Below are positions 38,016 through 47,830 of a stretch of 64,000 nucleotides of DNA, one piece after another. The stretch is from NCBI GenBank assembly GCA_035645145.1, contig DASQNC010000047.1:1-64000 (forward strand). Reading direction: 5' to 3'. Position numbers and translations under genes: made by a program. The notes beneath the pieces were generated by a model. It was not told the DNA's origin and ran no database searches. It was given only the letters and a program-made list of their open reading frames with translations. Position 1 is the first letter of the stretch. Each line of letters begins with the position of its first letter. Origin of the DNA: Azospirillaceae bacterium. GTDB lineage: Bacteria; Pseudomonadota; Alphaproteobacteria; Azospirillales; Azospirillaceae.

Positions 38016-38545
38016 ACGCCACCTCCTCCCGGACGCCGGGCATCCCGTCGCCGCCGGGCGCCCCGCTCGTCGGGGTCATCATGGGCAGCCAGTCCGACTG
38101 GGCCACCATGCGCAACACCTGTGCCGTCCTGGCCGAACTGGGTGTGCCGTTCGAGGCCCGCATCATCTCCGCCCACCGCACGCCGCAGCGCCTCTACGAA
38201 TACGCGGCCGCCGCGCGCGGCCGGGGGCTCAAGGTGATCGCGGCGGGCGCCGGGGGGGCTGCGCACCTTCCGGGCATGGTGGCGTCGATGACCACCCTGC
38301 CCGTCCTCGGCGTGCCGGTGGAAAGCAAGGCCCTGTCCGGGATGGACAGCCTTCTGTCCATCGTCCAGATGCCGGGCGGCATTCCCGTGGGAACGCTCGC
38401 AATTGGCAAGGCCGGGGCGGTCAACGCCGGCCTGATGGCGGCCTCGATCGTCGCCTTGGGGGATCCCGACCTTGCCGCCCGCCTGGAAGCCTGGCGGGCC
38501 AAGCAGACCGACATGGTGGCCCTGGAACCGGAGGACGAGCCGTGA
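38012..38545 (+). CDS. purE: N5-carboxyaminoimidazole ribonucleotide mutase
   Basis: It moves the carboxyl group of N5-CAIR to give CAIR in purine synthesis. The class I signature is present: [10 protein letters not shown] (about 21-30), [12 protein letters not shown] with the catalytic His, and [15 protein letters not shown]. It is 177 aa with an N-terminal extension of about 18 residues. It overlaps purK by 4 bases, and the two enzymes act in sequence. Confidence 0.97.
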   Translation: MNATSSRTPGIPSPPGAPLVGVIMGSQSDWATMRNTCAVLAELGVPFEARIISAHRTPQRLYEYAAAARGRGLKVIAAGAGGAAHLPGMVASMTTLPVLGVPVESKALSGMDSLLSIVQMPGGIPVGTLAIGKAGAVNAGLMAASIVALGDPDLAARLEAWRAKQTDMVALEPEDEP

Positions 38546-39639
38546 CCGGCACCCCGGCAGCCCTGCCGCCCGGCTCGACGCTGGGCATGCTCGGGGGCGG
38601 GCAGTTGGGCCGCATGGCGGCCCTGGCCGCGGCGCGCCTGGGATACCGCGTCCACGTCTTCACCCCCGAATCCGAGAGCCCGGCGGCGGAGGTCTGCGCC
38701 GCGGAAACGGTGGCAGGGTTCGACGATTTCGACGCGCTCGCCCGTTTCGCCGACTCGGTGGATGCGGTGACGCTCGAATGGGAAAACGTGCCGGTGTCGG
38801 CACTGGAATTCCTCGCCGAACGCGTCCCCGTCCGCCCCGGTGCCGGTGTATTGGCCGTCACGCAGGACCGAATCGCGGAAAAAGCCTTCGCCAACCGGCT
38901 GGGCATCGCAACGGCACCTTGGCGCGAGGCCCGCAACGCCGACGAGTTGGCGACCGCCCTGGCGGCGTTGGAGCGGCCCTGCATCGTCAAGACCGCGCGC
39001 ATGGGCTACGACGGCAAGGGGCAGGTCCGCCTGGATCCCGGCGGCGACCCGGTGGCCGCGTGGGCACGCATCGGCAATCCGGACAAGGCCATCGTCGAGG
39101 GTGTCGTCGACTTCCGGTGCGAGGTCTCGGTGGTGCTGGCCCGCGGCGCGGACGGGACCGTTGCCGCCTATCCGCCGGTCGAAAACCGGCACGAGCACCA
39201 CATCCTGGCCGAAACCGTGGCCCCGGCCACCATCGACGCGGACACCGCGGCCGTCGCGGGTTCCGCCGCGCGGACCCTCGCCGAGGCGCTGGACCTGGTG
39301 GGCGTTTTGGCGGTGGAGTTCTTTGTTCTCCGGGACGGTGGGGTGGTCATGAACGAAATGGCCCCCCGGCCCCACAATTCCGGTCACTGGACCATCGACG
39401 CCTGCCCGGCCAGCCAGTTCGAACAGCAGGTGCGTGCCGCTTGCGGGTTGCCGCTCGGCGACCCCACGCCCCATTTCGCGGCGCGCATGCGCAACCTGCT
39501 GGGGGACGAGGCCGGACGCTGGGCCGATATCCTGGCCGACTCGGGGGCACGCCTCCACCTGTACGGCAAGCGCGAAGCGCGGCCGGGGCGCAAGATGGGG
39601 CATGTGACGCACCTGACCGGCCGATGGCCGGGCATCTAG
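38542..39639 (+). CDS. purK: N5-carboxyaminoimidazole ribonucleotide synthase
   Basis: An ATP-grasp enzyme that carboxylates AIR with bicarbonate, feeding PurE. The N-terminal [12 protein letters not shown] (about 14-25) is the biotin-carboxylase-like motif, the ATP-grasp lysines lie in [15 protein letters not shown], and the Mg-binding segment is [16 protein letters not shown]. It is 365 aa. Its 3' end overlaps the MFS gene by 16 bases. Confidence 0.97.
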   Translation: MTGTPAALPPGSTLGMLGGGQLGRMAALAAARLGYRVHVFTPESESPAAEVCAAETVAGFDDFDALARFADSVDAVTLEWENVPVSALEFLAERVPVRPGAGVLAVTQDRIAEKAFANRLGIATAPWREARNADELATALAALERPCIVKTARMGYDGKGQVRLDPGGDPVAAWARIGNPDKAIVEGVVDFRCEVSVVLARGADGTVAAYPPVENRHEHHILAETVAPATIDADTAAVAGSAARTLAEALDLVGVLAVEFFVLRDGGVVMNEMAPRPHNSGHWTIDACPASQFEQQVRAACGLPLGDPTPHFAARMRNLLGDEAGRWADILADSGARLHLYGKREARPGRKMGHVTHLTGRWPGI

Positions 39640-40874
39640 GCTTCGCCGGAATCCGCGCAGCGCTGGGCCAGCGCAACTTCGCCATCTACACGGCCGGCAA
39701 TGCCGTCTCGCTGGTCGGCACGTGGATGCAGCGGATCGCCATCGGCTGGTTGGCGTGGGAACTCACCGGCTCCGGTTTCTGGCTGGGGCTGGTGGCTTTT
39801 GCCGACCTGTTCCCCGCTGTCATCCTCGGCCCGCTCGCCGGTGCCGTATCGGACCGGTTCGACCGGTTACGGGTGGCGAAGACCACGCAGGTCCTGGCCT
39901 GCATCCAGGCCGTGTCCCTTGCGGTCCTCACCCATGCCGGTGTCGTCACCATCGGACACCTGGTGGGCCTTACCTTCCTGCTGGGGACTGTCACCGCCTT
40001 CGCCCAGCCCGCCCGTCTGGCGCTCGTGCCGAGCCTGGTGGGGCGCGACCGCGTGGCGGCCGCCATCGCCATCAATGCCATCGTGTTCAACTCGGCCCGG
40101 TTCGTGGGGCCCGCGGCGGCCGGTGCGGCCATTCTCGGCGGCGGCGTGGAACTCGCGTTCCTGGCGAACGCCGTCAGCTTCGTCGTCGCCTTCGCCTCGC
40201 TGCACTGGGTCCGCCTCGTCGAGGAGCGGCCCGCCCGCAAGCCGCAGGGGCTGCTGCACGACATGCGCGACGGGATCGCCTACACCGTGCGACACCCGGG
40301 CATCGGTCCGGTCCTGCTGATGTTCCTGACCAGTACGCTGCTGGTCCGGCCTGTGGTGGAACTGCTACCGGGCTTTGCCTCGGCCGTCTTCGACCGCGGG
40401 GCGGAGGGGCTGGCGGTGCTGAGCGCCGCCGTGGGCACCGGCTCGATCGTCGCCGGCCTGCATCTGGCCGGCCGTGCCGGGACGGAGGGGCTGGTGCGGC
40501 TGACGCTGCTGGGCCATGCCGGCGCTTCGTTGGCGTTGCTGGCTTTCACCGCCACGGATGCGCTTTGGCCGGGCGCCCTGTGCGTGGCCATCTACGGTCT
40601 GTTCGTCGCCTCCAGCGGCATTGGCACCCAAACGCTGGTGCAGGTCGCGGTCGAACCCGGCATGCGTGGGCGGGTCATCAGCCTTTACGGGATGATTCTG
40701 CGGGGCGGCCCGGCGATCGGCGCCCTTGCCATGGGGTCCGCATCGGAATGGTTCGGTCTGGGCCCACCCGTCGCCGTCGGCGCGGTCGCAACGCTTCTGG
40801 TCGCCCTCGTCGCCCTGCGCGGGCGCAAGCGCCTGGCCGCGGTTCTGGAGGCTCCCGGGGCGGCCAGCGGCTGA
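39624..40874 (+). CDS. MFS transporter, EntS-like (MFS_3)
   Basis: A 416-aa inner-membrane protein with about 12 transmembrane helices. The opening RNFAIYTAGNAVSLVGTWMQ and the loop GPLAGAVSDRFDRLRV are typical of the MFS_3 branch that includes the enterobactin exporter EntS and many drug or small-molecule exporters. The substrate is unknown. Its start lies inside the end of purK, so it is expressed with the purine genes. It ends in front of a hairpin shared with the convergent kinase gene. Confidence 0.9.
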   Translation: MAGHLGFAGIRAALGQRNFAIYTAGNAVSLVGTWMQRIAIGWLAWELTGSGFWLGLVAFADLFPAVILGPLAGAVSDRFDRLRVAKTTQVLACIQAVSLAVLTHAGVVTIGHLVGLTFLLGTVTAFAQPARLALVPSLVGRDRVAAAIAINAIVFNSARFVGPAAAGAAILGGGVELAFLANAVSFVVAFASLHWVRLVEERPARKPQGLLHDMRDGIAYTVRHPGIGPVLLMFLTSTLLVRPVVELLPGFASAVFDRGAEGLAVLSAAVGTGSIVAGLHLAGRAGTEGLVRLTLLGHAGASLALLAFTATDALWPGALCVAIYGLFVASSGIGTQTLVQVAVEPGMRGRVISLYGMILRGGPAIGALAMGSASEWFGLGPPVAVGAVATLLVALVALRGRKRLAAVLEAPGAASG

Positions 40875-40890
40875 TGCCCCAAGGCGCGCG

Positions 40891-40912
40891 AACAGCGGCC
40901 GTGCCGCTTGTT
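40891..40912. terminator. Hairpin between convergent genes
   Basis: AACAGCGGC/GCCGCTTGTT with a 3-base loop and one bulge lies between the MFS gene and the hybrid kinase gene, overlapping the stop of the latter. It is probably a bidirectional terminator. Confidence 0.5.
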
Positions 40913-43133
40913 ACGCCACCTTGACCGCGGACCGTGCCTCCTCGGCGGCACCGCTCAGCATTTCCACCACCTTGCGACCGAGTTCCTTGGGGGTGAAGGG
41001 TTTGGGCAACAGCTCGAACGGTTCGTCCGGCCGCATGTCGGACAACTGCTCGCGGCTGTAGCCGGACACCAGCAGGACCTTCAGGTTCGGCATCAGCCGA
41101 ATGGCTTGGCGTGCCAAATCCAATCCACTGACGCCGCGCGGCATCACCACATCGGTCACCACCGCATCGAAGCCGCGGTCGCGCGAGAGCACGTCCAGCG
41201 CATCCACCCCATCCGCCGCGCCGACCACCTGGAATCCCATCTCGACCAGGCTTTGTTCGGTCACCAGGCGCACCAGCGCATTGTCCTCCACGACCAGCAC
41301 GCGTCCGCGGATCCGGTCCTCAGCGGGTTGCGCCGGCTTCACGGCCTCCACGCAGGCCGAACAGGTGGGCATGGGACTGGCGAACGAGCGCGGCAGCAGC
41401 AATCTCACCGTGGTGCCATGGCCCGGGCGGCTGGCCAGTTCGGCGGTGCCTCCGCTCTGCCGGGCAAAGGCGTAGACGGTGCTCAGACCCAGCCCGGTTC
41501 CCTGCCCCACCTCCTTGGTGGTGAAGAAGGGGTCGAACGCCTGCGCCGCGACTTCGGGCGTCATGCCGATGCCGGTATCGATCACTTCGACGACAAGGGT
41601 GGGGATCGGTTGCCGCGTCCGCCGCGTGGCCTCGGCGGATGCCATGCCGTCGGCCTCCATTGCGGCAATACGCGTGCGGAAACGCACCTTGCCACCCGAC
41701 GGCATGGCGTCGCGCGCGTTCGCGGCGAGGTTCAGAAGGGTCGCCTCGAACTGCGCGGGGTCGATCTCGGCAACGCACCTCTCCTCGGTCAGGTCGAATT
41801 CGAGCGCGATGTCCGCGCGCAATGTGCGCTCGATCAACGGCGTCAGGCACCGGATCGATGCATTCACGTCGATGACCTCGCGGTGTGCGGCCTCGCGGCG
41901 GGAAAAGGCCAGAAGTTGGCGGGTGACGCTGGCGGCGATCTCCGTCGCCTGAATCGCCGAATCGAGCTTCGGGCGCCCGGTCGGCGGGACGTCGGCAAGC
42001 AGAAGACGCAGGTTGCCGCCGATTGCGGTCAACATGTTGTTGATGTCGTGGGCCACGCCGCCCGTCAATTGGCCCAGGGCCTCCATCTTCTGGATGTGGA
42101 TCGCCGCGGCTTCCGACGCCTCGCGCCGGGCGATCTCCGCTTGCAGCCGTTCCGCCGTCTCCGCGAGCGCAGCCCTGGCCCCCGCCTCGGCCCGGGCCCG
42201 GCACATGGCCAGCAGCGTCATGGCGATCAGCAGGCCCACGCCCAATGCGGTGAGACCGGCCACCGCCCCCCATGTCCGCCGCCAGATCGCCAACGCCGGT
42301 CCCAGCGGAACCTCGTAGACGATGGACAGCGGCAGTCCACCGACCCGCATGTGTGCAGAGATGCGGTCGAGCCCGTCGGCGGAGCGCGCGCGGAAAGCCC
42401 CTTCCGGGGCAGCGGCAATCGCCTGCATGAGCGGCGAAGTCGCAGGGCTCAGGCGCAACGGCCCCTCGGCCGGCAGCGCCGGCATCCGCACGATCGCCAC
42501 CCCGTCGTCCCGGAGCAGCGTGACAAGCCCGTCCGGTCCGGGATCGACCGATGCCCATACACTCCGGAAGTAATCCGGCGACAGCTCGGCGACGAGCACG
42601 CCGTCGGCCCCCTGGATCCGCCCGGTCCGGGGCCGGCTGATGTGGAACAGGTTCCGGCCGGTGATGCGGTCGGGAACGATCGGACTGACGTGATACCGGA
42701 AGCCACCGCTTCGATGGGCCGTCACGAACTCACGGTCCGCATAGGACAGGCCCGGTTCCAGCGGCGTGCTCAGCGTCAGAAGGGCGGGCCGTCCGTCCGG
42801 ATCGACCGCGACAAGGGTGCGCGTCGGCTCCAACCATGCCACCAGCGGGTCGAGTTCCACGGACAGGGCGGCCCTGTTGAGCCGGATCGCGTCCCAGCCC
42901 ATGTCGGACATGCGCTCGTTCAGCTGGTCCAGGACCAGCATGTTGCTCTCGAACACCTTGGAGGCGTGCTCGGCCAGAAGGGCCGCATGCTGGCTGGCGG
43001 TTCCCATCAGCCCGGCGATCGTCCGGTCGTAGTCGCGCCAGGCGAGCGCACCGATCAGCATCGCCGGAAACAGAACCACCCCGGCCAAAAGCGCCTCCAG
43101 GGCCGAGAAGCCGGCCCCACGGCGCCATCCCAT
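40911..43133 (-). CDS. Membrane hybrid histidine kinase with periplasmic sensor and receiver domain
   Basis: A 740-aa two-component sensor. A transmembrane helix near 12-33 and a second near 300-325 enclose a PDC/Cache-like periplasmic domain of about 260 residues. A short coiled coil leads to the HisKA domain with the phospho-acceptor in GGVAHDINNML. The ATPase domain has N box LNLAANARDAMP, G1 DTGIGM and G2 GQGTGLGLST. A C-terminal receiver (LVVEDN, Asp in VTDVVMP, Lys in LPKPF) follows. The HDxNN type usually passes phosphate within the protein. I chose Met 43133, with GAGGG upstream. An earlier ATG at 43223 would add 30 residues. The stimulus is unknown. Confidence 0.92.
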   Translation of the reverse strand: MGWRRGAGFSALEALLAGVVLFPAMLIGALAWRDYDRTIAGLMGTASQHAALLAEHASKVFESNMLVLDQLNERMSDMGWDAIRLNRAALSVELDPLVAWLEPTRTLVAVDPDGRPALLTLSTPLEPGLSYADREFVTAHRSGGFRYHVSPIVPDRITGRNLFHISRPRTGRIQGADGVLVAELSPDYFRSVWASVDPGPDGLVTLLRDDGVAIVRMPALPAEGPLRLSPATSPLMQAIAAAPEGAFRARSADGLDRISAHMRVGGLPLSIVYEVPLGPALAIWRRTWGAVAGLTALGVGLLIAMTLLAMCRARAEAGARAALAETAERLQAEIARREASEAAAIHIQKMEALGQLTGGVAHDINNMLTAIGGNLRLLLADVPPTGRPKLDSAIQATEIAASVTRQLLAFSRREAAHREVIDVNASIRCLTPLIERTLRADIALEFDLTEERCVAEIDPAQFEATLLNLAANARDAMPSGGKVRFRTRIAAMEADGMASAEATRRTRQPIPTLVVEVIDTGIGMTPEVAAQAFDPFFTTKEVGQGTGLGLSTVYAFARQSGGTAELASRPGHGTTVRLLLPRSFASPMPTCSACVEAVKPAQPAEDRIRGRVLVVEDNALVRLVTEQSLVEMGFQVVGAADGVDALDVLSRDRGFDAVVTDVVMPRGVSGLDLARQAIRLMPNLKVLLVSGYSREQLSDMRPDEPFELLPKPFTPKELGRKVVEMLSGAAEEARSAVKVA

Positions 43134-43287
43134 GATGGCCCTCAACACCACAAAACCTCCCTGGGAGGTACCGACAGCCCGAAAGAAAGATGATTTCGAG
43201 CGCCGATGGGCAAGCCGAAACATGGGGGATGGCCAATGTGGTTAATCACCTACGCCGAAGGCGGCAGGCGCCTGCGGGGCTTATCCC

Positions 43288-44511
43288 CTACCCCTGGCCG
43301 AGCGCCGCGATCACACCGGCTGCGGCCTGCCGACCGGTCAGATAGGCCCCATGAGCCGTGGAATAGGCCGTCCGCGAGCAGGCTTCCCCGGCAAAGAACA
43401 GCCGCCTGTCCACCGGGGCCGCCAGCGCCCGGCGGGCGTCGGCACAGCCGGGCACCGCATAGGAATAGGACCCCAGCGACCAGACGTCGCGTCCCCAGGC
43501 CGACTGGGCCAGTGGCCGCAGCCGCCGGCGGATCCCGCCGCCGAACAGCCGGGCAAGCTCATCCATTGCGAAGGCCACCATCCCGTGCGGTCGGGTGCGC
43601 TCCATCTCCGCCGCCAACGCGCCCGCGAAGAAACCTTCGATGATGGGACGGCCGAACGGACGCAGATGATAGGACCCGGTGTCCGCCGTTCCGACGCTGC
43701 CGATCCGGTGCCCCTCCAAAGGCAGATCATCGGCCGGGCCGTCGAGCGCCAGGAAGAGCTTGTCCGCCAAGCCCAACGGCAGGGCGGCCGCGGCATTCAC
43801 CTTGTCCGGCAACGCCGGGGTGAATTTCAGGCCGCCGCGGGCAAGCGTCGTCGTCGGGACCGCGACCACCACGGCCCGGCATCCGATGGTCCCCCGGTCG
43901 GTCTCCACCCGGATGCGCGCGCCCCCGTGGTCGATCCGGCGGACGGGCGTCCCCCGCTCCACGGACAGGTTGCGGCCATAGTGGGCGACCAGGGTGCCGT
44001 AGCCGCCGACCGCACGCCAATTCCGCCCTGTGTCCGAATAACGGGCCGTGTCCACCGCCGACAGCTTGTCCGGTCCGGCACCGCTGATGTACCCGGCGAT
44101 CGCGCAGATCAGCGGGTTCCAGCGGTTGCCCGGCTCCAGCGCGTCGGAGGCGGGCCGGTCCACCGGTCCAGCCGCCAACGCATCCAGGCGGTCGAAATAG
44201 GCGGCATGCGCCCCGGCCCACTCGGCCTGGTCCGCCTCCGCCACATGGCCCCAGGCGGGTTCCGTCCGGTCCACGGCGCAACCGATCGCCCCGGCAATCC
44301 GGGTCCAGGGGTTGCGGTCTGCGGAATGCAGCCAGCCGCATCCCAGATCCAGCGCGAATCCCGGTTCGGGCACGACCGTGTGGGCCCGCCCGCCGATCCG
44401 GTTGCGTGCTTCGAGCACCAGGACGTTCAGGCCGGCACGGGCCAGCCGCCGCGCCGCCGCCAACCCTGCTGCACCCGCCCCCACGACGACGACATCCCTG
44501 TCCTGCGACAT
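43288..44511 (-). CDS. FAD-dependent amine oxidase family protein
   Basis: A 407-aa flavoprotein of the monoamine-oxidase/phytoene-desaturase superfamily. The N-terminal dinucleotide-binding fold is [21 protein letters not shown] followed by [13 protein letters not shown]. The C-terminal FAD-binding motif is [23 protein letters not shown]. These enzymes oxidise polyamines, amino acids or aromatic amines, and the substrate here cannot be read. There is no signal peptide. I used the ATG at 44511 because the family homology begins there. The ribosome binding site is weak. Confidence 0.9.
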   Translation of the reverse strand: MSQDRDVVVVGAGAAGLAAARRLARAGLNVLVLEARNRIGGRAHTVVPEPGFALDLGCGWLHSADRNPWTRIAGAIGCAVDRTEPAWGHVAEADQAEWAGAHAAYFDRLDALAAGPVDRPASDALEPGNRWNPLICAIAGYISGAGPDKLSAVDTARYSDTGRNWRAVGGYGTLVAHYGRNLSVERGTPVRRIDHGGARIRVETDRGTIGCRAVVVAVPTTTLARGGLKFTPALPDKVNAAAALPLGLADKLFLALDGPADDLPLEGHRIGSVGTADTGSYHLRPFGRPIIEGFFAGALAAEMERTRPHGMVAFAMDELARLFGGGIRRRLRPLAQSAWGRDVWSLGSYSYAVPGCADARRALAAPVDRRLFFAGEACSRTAYSTAHGAYLTGRQAAAGVIAALGQG

Positions 44512-44780
44512 GCCGGTCCAACGCCAAACCAAAACCCTGCAAACGCGCGGCAGGATACTACCACTTGGATAGGGTGGCTCCACTTCGGTTTCGCAACCGC
44601 ACACGTGGGGGCGATCCCCGATGGCCGGATGGCGCCAAGCCTGTGCCCGGCCGAAACTGCATCAAAGTTTAGACATCGCTTGCCAACCCCGGACATGGCC
44701 CGCGCATCCGCCAACGCCACCCCTGTTCAGAGCCCCCGCGAGGGGTGTCGGCACCCGCGCCTCCGTCGGCGGGTTGGCGT

Positions 44781-45017
44781 ATGAGCGCCCTGTCCGAACC
44801 CTGGCGCCGGTGGCGTGATCCCGAGCGCGGCCCCGCTTCGGAGCACCCGTTCGACCACCGGCAGGTGGAAATCATGCGCAGCGGCTGGCACCGGCCGCTG
44901 GTCGTCAACCCTCGTGAAATCCACCCGGCGACGGACGGAACCGGCTTGTTGTGGCGCCCCGTCGGGCACACGACCGCGCGGTCCGGGCCCGAACCGGTCG
45001 GCATCTCCAACGACTGA
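44781..45017 (+). CDS. Small hypothetical protein, 78 aa
   Basis: I do not recognise this protein. It is rich in Arg, Trp and Pro (SALSEPWRRWRDPERG, RSGWHRPLVVNPREIHPATD) and has no signal or membrane segment. Third codon positions are mostly G or C, like real genes nearby, and this is the main argument that it is coding. No strong ribosome binding site is seen. It ends about 50 bases before the kinase-like gene on the same strand and may be cotranscribed with it. Confidence 0.45.
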   Translation: MSALSEPWRRWRDPERGPASEHPFDHRQVEIMRSGWHRPLVVNPREIHPATDGTGLLWRPVGHTTARSGPEPVGISND

Positions 45018-45065
45018 GCGGCCAATCGCGCCGGAATCCCGGTGCGCGGCCTAATGGAGGATCGA

Positions 45066-45740
45066 TTGTCTCTCATCAGCCCTCGGGACGGTGCGTGCAA
45101 CGGCGTCGCGGAGTTCGCTCGGTCGCGGGAGAGTGCGGAGAGCCTGCTGCACGATCTGAACCAGCGGGTTGAGAACTGCCTCACCATCGTCTCGACCCTG
45201 ATGGGGCAGCAAGCGAGGGACACCGTCGATCCGACCGCCCGCCAAGCCATCTCGACGGCGCAGGGCCGGTTGCAGGCGTTGGCGCGCTGCCACAAGGCAT
45301 TGCTGCGCCAGCCCCGCCCGGACCGGCTGCATGTGTCGGCGGTGATCCGGGACGTGGCCGCCTCGCTCGCAGTCTCCTGGGAGGCGCTGGATCGGGGGAT
45401 CGACGTGTCGATCGGCACGGATTCGGCATGGATGCCCCCGGATACGGCCATCCCGCTGGTGCTCATCACCAACGAACTGGTCAGCAACGCACTCCGTTAC
45501 GCCTTCCGTGGGCGGACCTCGGGATTGGTCAAGGTGGAGCTGCGCGTCCAGGGACCGGGCCTGGTCCTGGCCGTCCGCGACGACGGCATCGGCATTTCCG
45601 ACAAGACGCTCCGCAGCGCCGGCGCGGGGCTGAAGCTGATCCACGAGATGGCACACCAGATCGGGGCGACGGTGCTGTTCCACCGCGAAGCCGGGACGAC
45701 GGCGCTGGTCTCGGTCCCGTTGCGGAACGCCGCGGGCTAA
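45066..45740 (+). CDS. Histidine-kinase-like protein (HisKA_2/HWE type) without the phospho-acceptor histidine
   Basis: A 224-aa soluble protein with a HisKA_2-type dimerisation helix pair (about 20-95) and a C-terminal HATPase domain. The ATPase boxes are intact: NELVSNALRYAF (N box), DDGIGI (G1) and GAGLKLIHEMAHQIGA (G2). In the helix where the family has H-R-V-K-N, this protein reads Q33-R-V-E-N, so the usual phospho-accepting His is a Gln. It has no sensor domain. The start is judged to be the TTG at 45066, with GGAGG five bases before it. An ATG at 45054 lacks such a site. It may be a pseudokinase or regulator of another two-component protein. Confidence 0.8.
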   Translation: MSLISPRDGACNGVAEFARSRESAESLLHDLNQRVENCLTIVSTLMGQQARDTVDPTARQAISTAQGRLQALARCHKALLRQPRPDRLHVSAVIRDVAASLAVSWEALDRGIDVSIGTDSAWMPPDTAIPLVLITNELVSNALRYAFRGRTSGLVKVELRVQGPGLVLAVRDDGIGISDKTLRSAGAGLKLIHEMAHQIGATVLFHREAGTTALVSVPLRNAAG

Positions 45741-45843
45741 ACCGCCCGGCGGACGTTTCGACGTTCGCTGGGCGGCGGGCGCGACCGCGCCCCCCATTCT
45801 TGCGTCTGGCAGGAAGGGCGCCAGGGAACTACATCTCTGCCGC

Positions 45844-46710
45844 ATGTGCCTTTGCGACCACCATCCGGCCCCCTCCCCGGCCGAACCCACGGAATGCGCC
45901 CCCTCCTTCGTCGCCGGACAGGTGCCGCGCGCACGCACGGGAGTGAGCCGGCGTACGGCGTTGCGGCTGTTCGCCGGCACGGGGGCGGCCGTTGCGCTGA
46001 CCGGCTGCGGCGAGGACGGCATCAACCTGCCGTTCGACCTGGTGTCGGATCAGACGGTTGCGGAACTGGGCCTGCAATCCTGGCAACAGATCCAGGCCAA
46101 GGTTCCGGTGTCGCGGAATGCCGAGCGGCAGGACGCCGTCCGGCGCATTGCGGACCGGTTGCTGCGCACCGCCGGGCACGACCCGCGCCGGTGGGAAGTG
46201 CAGGTCTTCGCAAGCCCGGAGGTGAACGCCTTCGCCCTGCCCGGCAACCGCATCGGCGTGTTCGAGGGTCTGTTCCGCGTCGCCGCCACGCCCGGCCAGA
46301 TGGCGGCCGTCATCGGGCACGAGATCGGGCATATCCAGGCCGAACACGGGAAGTCGCGGGTGGAGGCGGAGCTGCTCAAGAGCTACGGCCTGAGCATCGT
46401 GAACTTCGCCCTGAGTCTGGGCGATGTCCCGTTCAGTCGCGAGATCGGCGCCCTCCTGGGCTTGGGCGCGGAATTCGGAATCACCCGCCCCTACGGCCGC
46501 CGCCAGGAGACCCAGGCGGACCGGCTGGGAGTCCTGTTGATGGCCCGGGCCGGCTACAAGCCGGAAGAGGCCATCGCCCTGTGGGAGCGCATGGGGCAGG
46601 TGTCCCGCGGGGACATGCCGGCGTTCCTCGGCACCCATCCCGCCCCGGGCGACCGTATCGAGACGATCCGCGCACTTCTGCCGGAAGCCCGGGCGGCCCT
46701 TCCCGGCTGA
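45844..46710 (+). CDS. M48-family metalloprotease, predicted exported lipoprotein
   Basis: A zinc protease of the M48 family (the group of YcaL, LoiP and BepA), 288 aa. The zinc site is H159-E160-I-G-H163 (GHEIGHIQAEH), and the third ligand is a Glu in RRQETQADRLG. The N-terminus has a twin-arginine pattern (SRRTALRLFAG) followed by a lipobox LTGC with Cys55, so it should be exported and anchored to a membrane. The reading from the ATG at 45844 places 33 extra residues before the signal. A GTG at 45922 or 45943 would give a more usual signal peptide. It probably acts in envelope quality control. It converges on the cysteine synthase gene. Confidence 0.88.
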   Translation: MCLCDHHPAPSPAEPTECAPSFVAGQVPRARTGVSRRTALRLFAGTGAAVALTGCGEDGINLPFDLVSDQTVAELGLQSWQQIQAKVPVSRNAERQDAVRRIADRLLRTAGHDPRRWEVQVFASPEVNAFALPGNRIGVFEGLFRVAATPGQMAAVIGHEIGHIQAEHGKSRVEAELLKSYGLSIVNFALSLGDVPFSREIGALLGLGAEFGITRPYGRRQETQADRLGVLLMARAGYKPEEAIALWERMGQVSRGDMPAFLGTHPAPGDRIETIRALLPEARAALPG

Positions 46711-46737
46711 CGGACCGGCTTGGCGGGACCGGGCCGG

Positions 46738-47790
46738 CTATACGAAGCCGGGGTCGATCCGGGTGGTGCGGTCCAGCCAGGCCGGGACGAGCAGGTTCTT
46801 CGAGCGCAGGAACGCGGGGTTGAACAGCTTGGACTGGTAGCGGGTCCCGTAGTCGCAAAGGACCGTCACGATCGTGTGGCCGGGTCCAAGCTCCCTTGCC
46901 AGCCGGACGGCCCCGGCGACATTGATGCCCGACGAGCCCCCCAGACACAGGCCCTCGTGCTCCAGAAGGTCGAACAGGACGGGAAGCGCCTCTTCGTCCG
47001 GGATCTGGAACGCAAGGTCGACAGGCGCGTCCTCCAGGTTCCCGGTGATGCGACCCTGGCCGATCCCCTCGGTGATCGAGGAACCGGCGGACTTCAACTC
47101 GCCGGTCGTGTAGTGGCTGTACAGCGCCGCCCCCATCGGATCGGCAAGCGCGATCCTCACGTTCGGATTGCGCGCCTTGAGGGCCATGCCCACGCCCGCC
47201 AGCGTGCCCCCCGTCCCCACGGCGCAGACGAAGCCGTCGATCGCGCCCCCGGTCTGGTCCCAGATCTCCGGCCCCGTGGTGTCGATGTGCGCCTGCCGGT
47301 TCGCCACATTGTCGAACTGGTTGGCCCAAACCGCCCCGTTCGGCTCCTCGCCCGCCAAGCGTTCGGCCAAGCGGCCCGAGACCTTCACGTAGTTGTTCGG
47401 ATTGGCGTAGGGGACGGCCGGCACCTCCACCAGCTCGGCGCCGGCCAGCCGCAGCATGTCCTTCTTTTCCTGCGACTGGGTCTCCGGAATCACGATCACG
47501 GTGCGGAAGCCCAGGGCATTGCCGACGAGTGCCAGGCCGATGCCGGTATTGCCCGCCGTGCCTTCCACGATAACGCCGCCCGGCTTGAGCGCGCCGCGCC
47601 GGATCGCATCCCGGATGATGAACAGGGCCGCCCGGTCCTTCACGGACTGGCCGGGGTTCAGGAACTCGGCCTTGCCGAGGATCGTGCAGCCCGTGAGCGC
47701 GGACGCCCGCTCCAGTCGGATCAGCGGCGTGTTGCCGATCGCGTCCACAATGCCGTCGTAAACCGGAGGTGCGGCAGCCCTGTTTTCCAT
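46738..47790 (-). CDS. cysK: Cysteine synthase (PLP-dependent)
   Basis: It makes cysteine from O-acetylserine and sulfide. The PLP lysine is in NPGQSVKDRAALFII (about 46-60), the substrate loop is EGTAGNTGIGLA, and the phosphate-binding GTGGTLAG follows. It is 350 aa, about 30 longer than typical CysK, and its sequence resembles the alphaproteobacterial cysteine synthase A branch with a C-terminal extension (LRSKNLLVPAWLDRTTRID). The related cystathionine beta-synthase-type enzymes cannot be fully excluded. It lies 40 bases after argH on the same strand. Confidence 0.92.
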   Translation of the reverse strand: MENRAAAPPVYDGIVDAIGNTPLIRLERASALTGCTILGKAEFLNPGQSVKDRAALFIIRDAIRRGALKPGGVIVEGTAGNTGIGLALVGNALGFRTVIVIPETQSQEKKDMLRLAGAELVEVPAVPYANPNNYVKVSGRLAERLAGEEPNGAVWANQFDNVANRQAHIDTTGPEIWDQTGGAIDGFVCAVGTGGTLAGVGMALKARNPNVRIALADPMGAALYSHYTTGELKSAGSSITEGIGQGRITGNLEDAPVDLAFQIPDEEALPVLFDLLEHEGLCLGGSSGINVAGAVRLARELGPGHTIVTVLCDYGTRYQSKLFNPAFLRSKNLLVPAWLDRTTRIDPGFV

Positions 47791-47830
47791 CCCTGTCGCC
47801 CCCGTCTGGGTTCCTACGGCGTTTCGGTCC

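Noticed and set aside
46711-46737. Short CCGGC/GCCGG repeat between the M48 and cysteine synthase genes
   Set aside because: Only five base pairs with a long loop. Too weak to call as a terminator.
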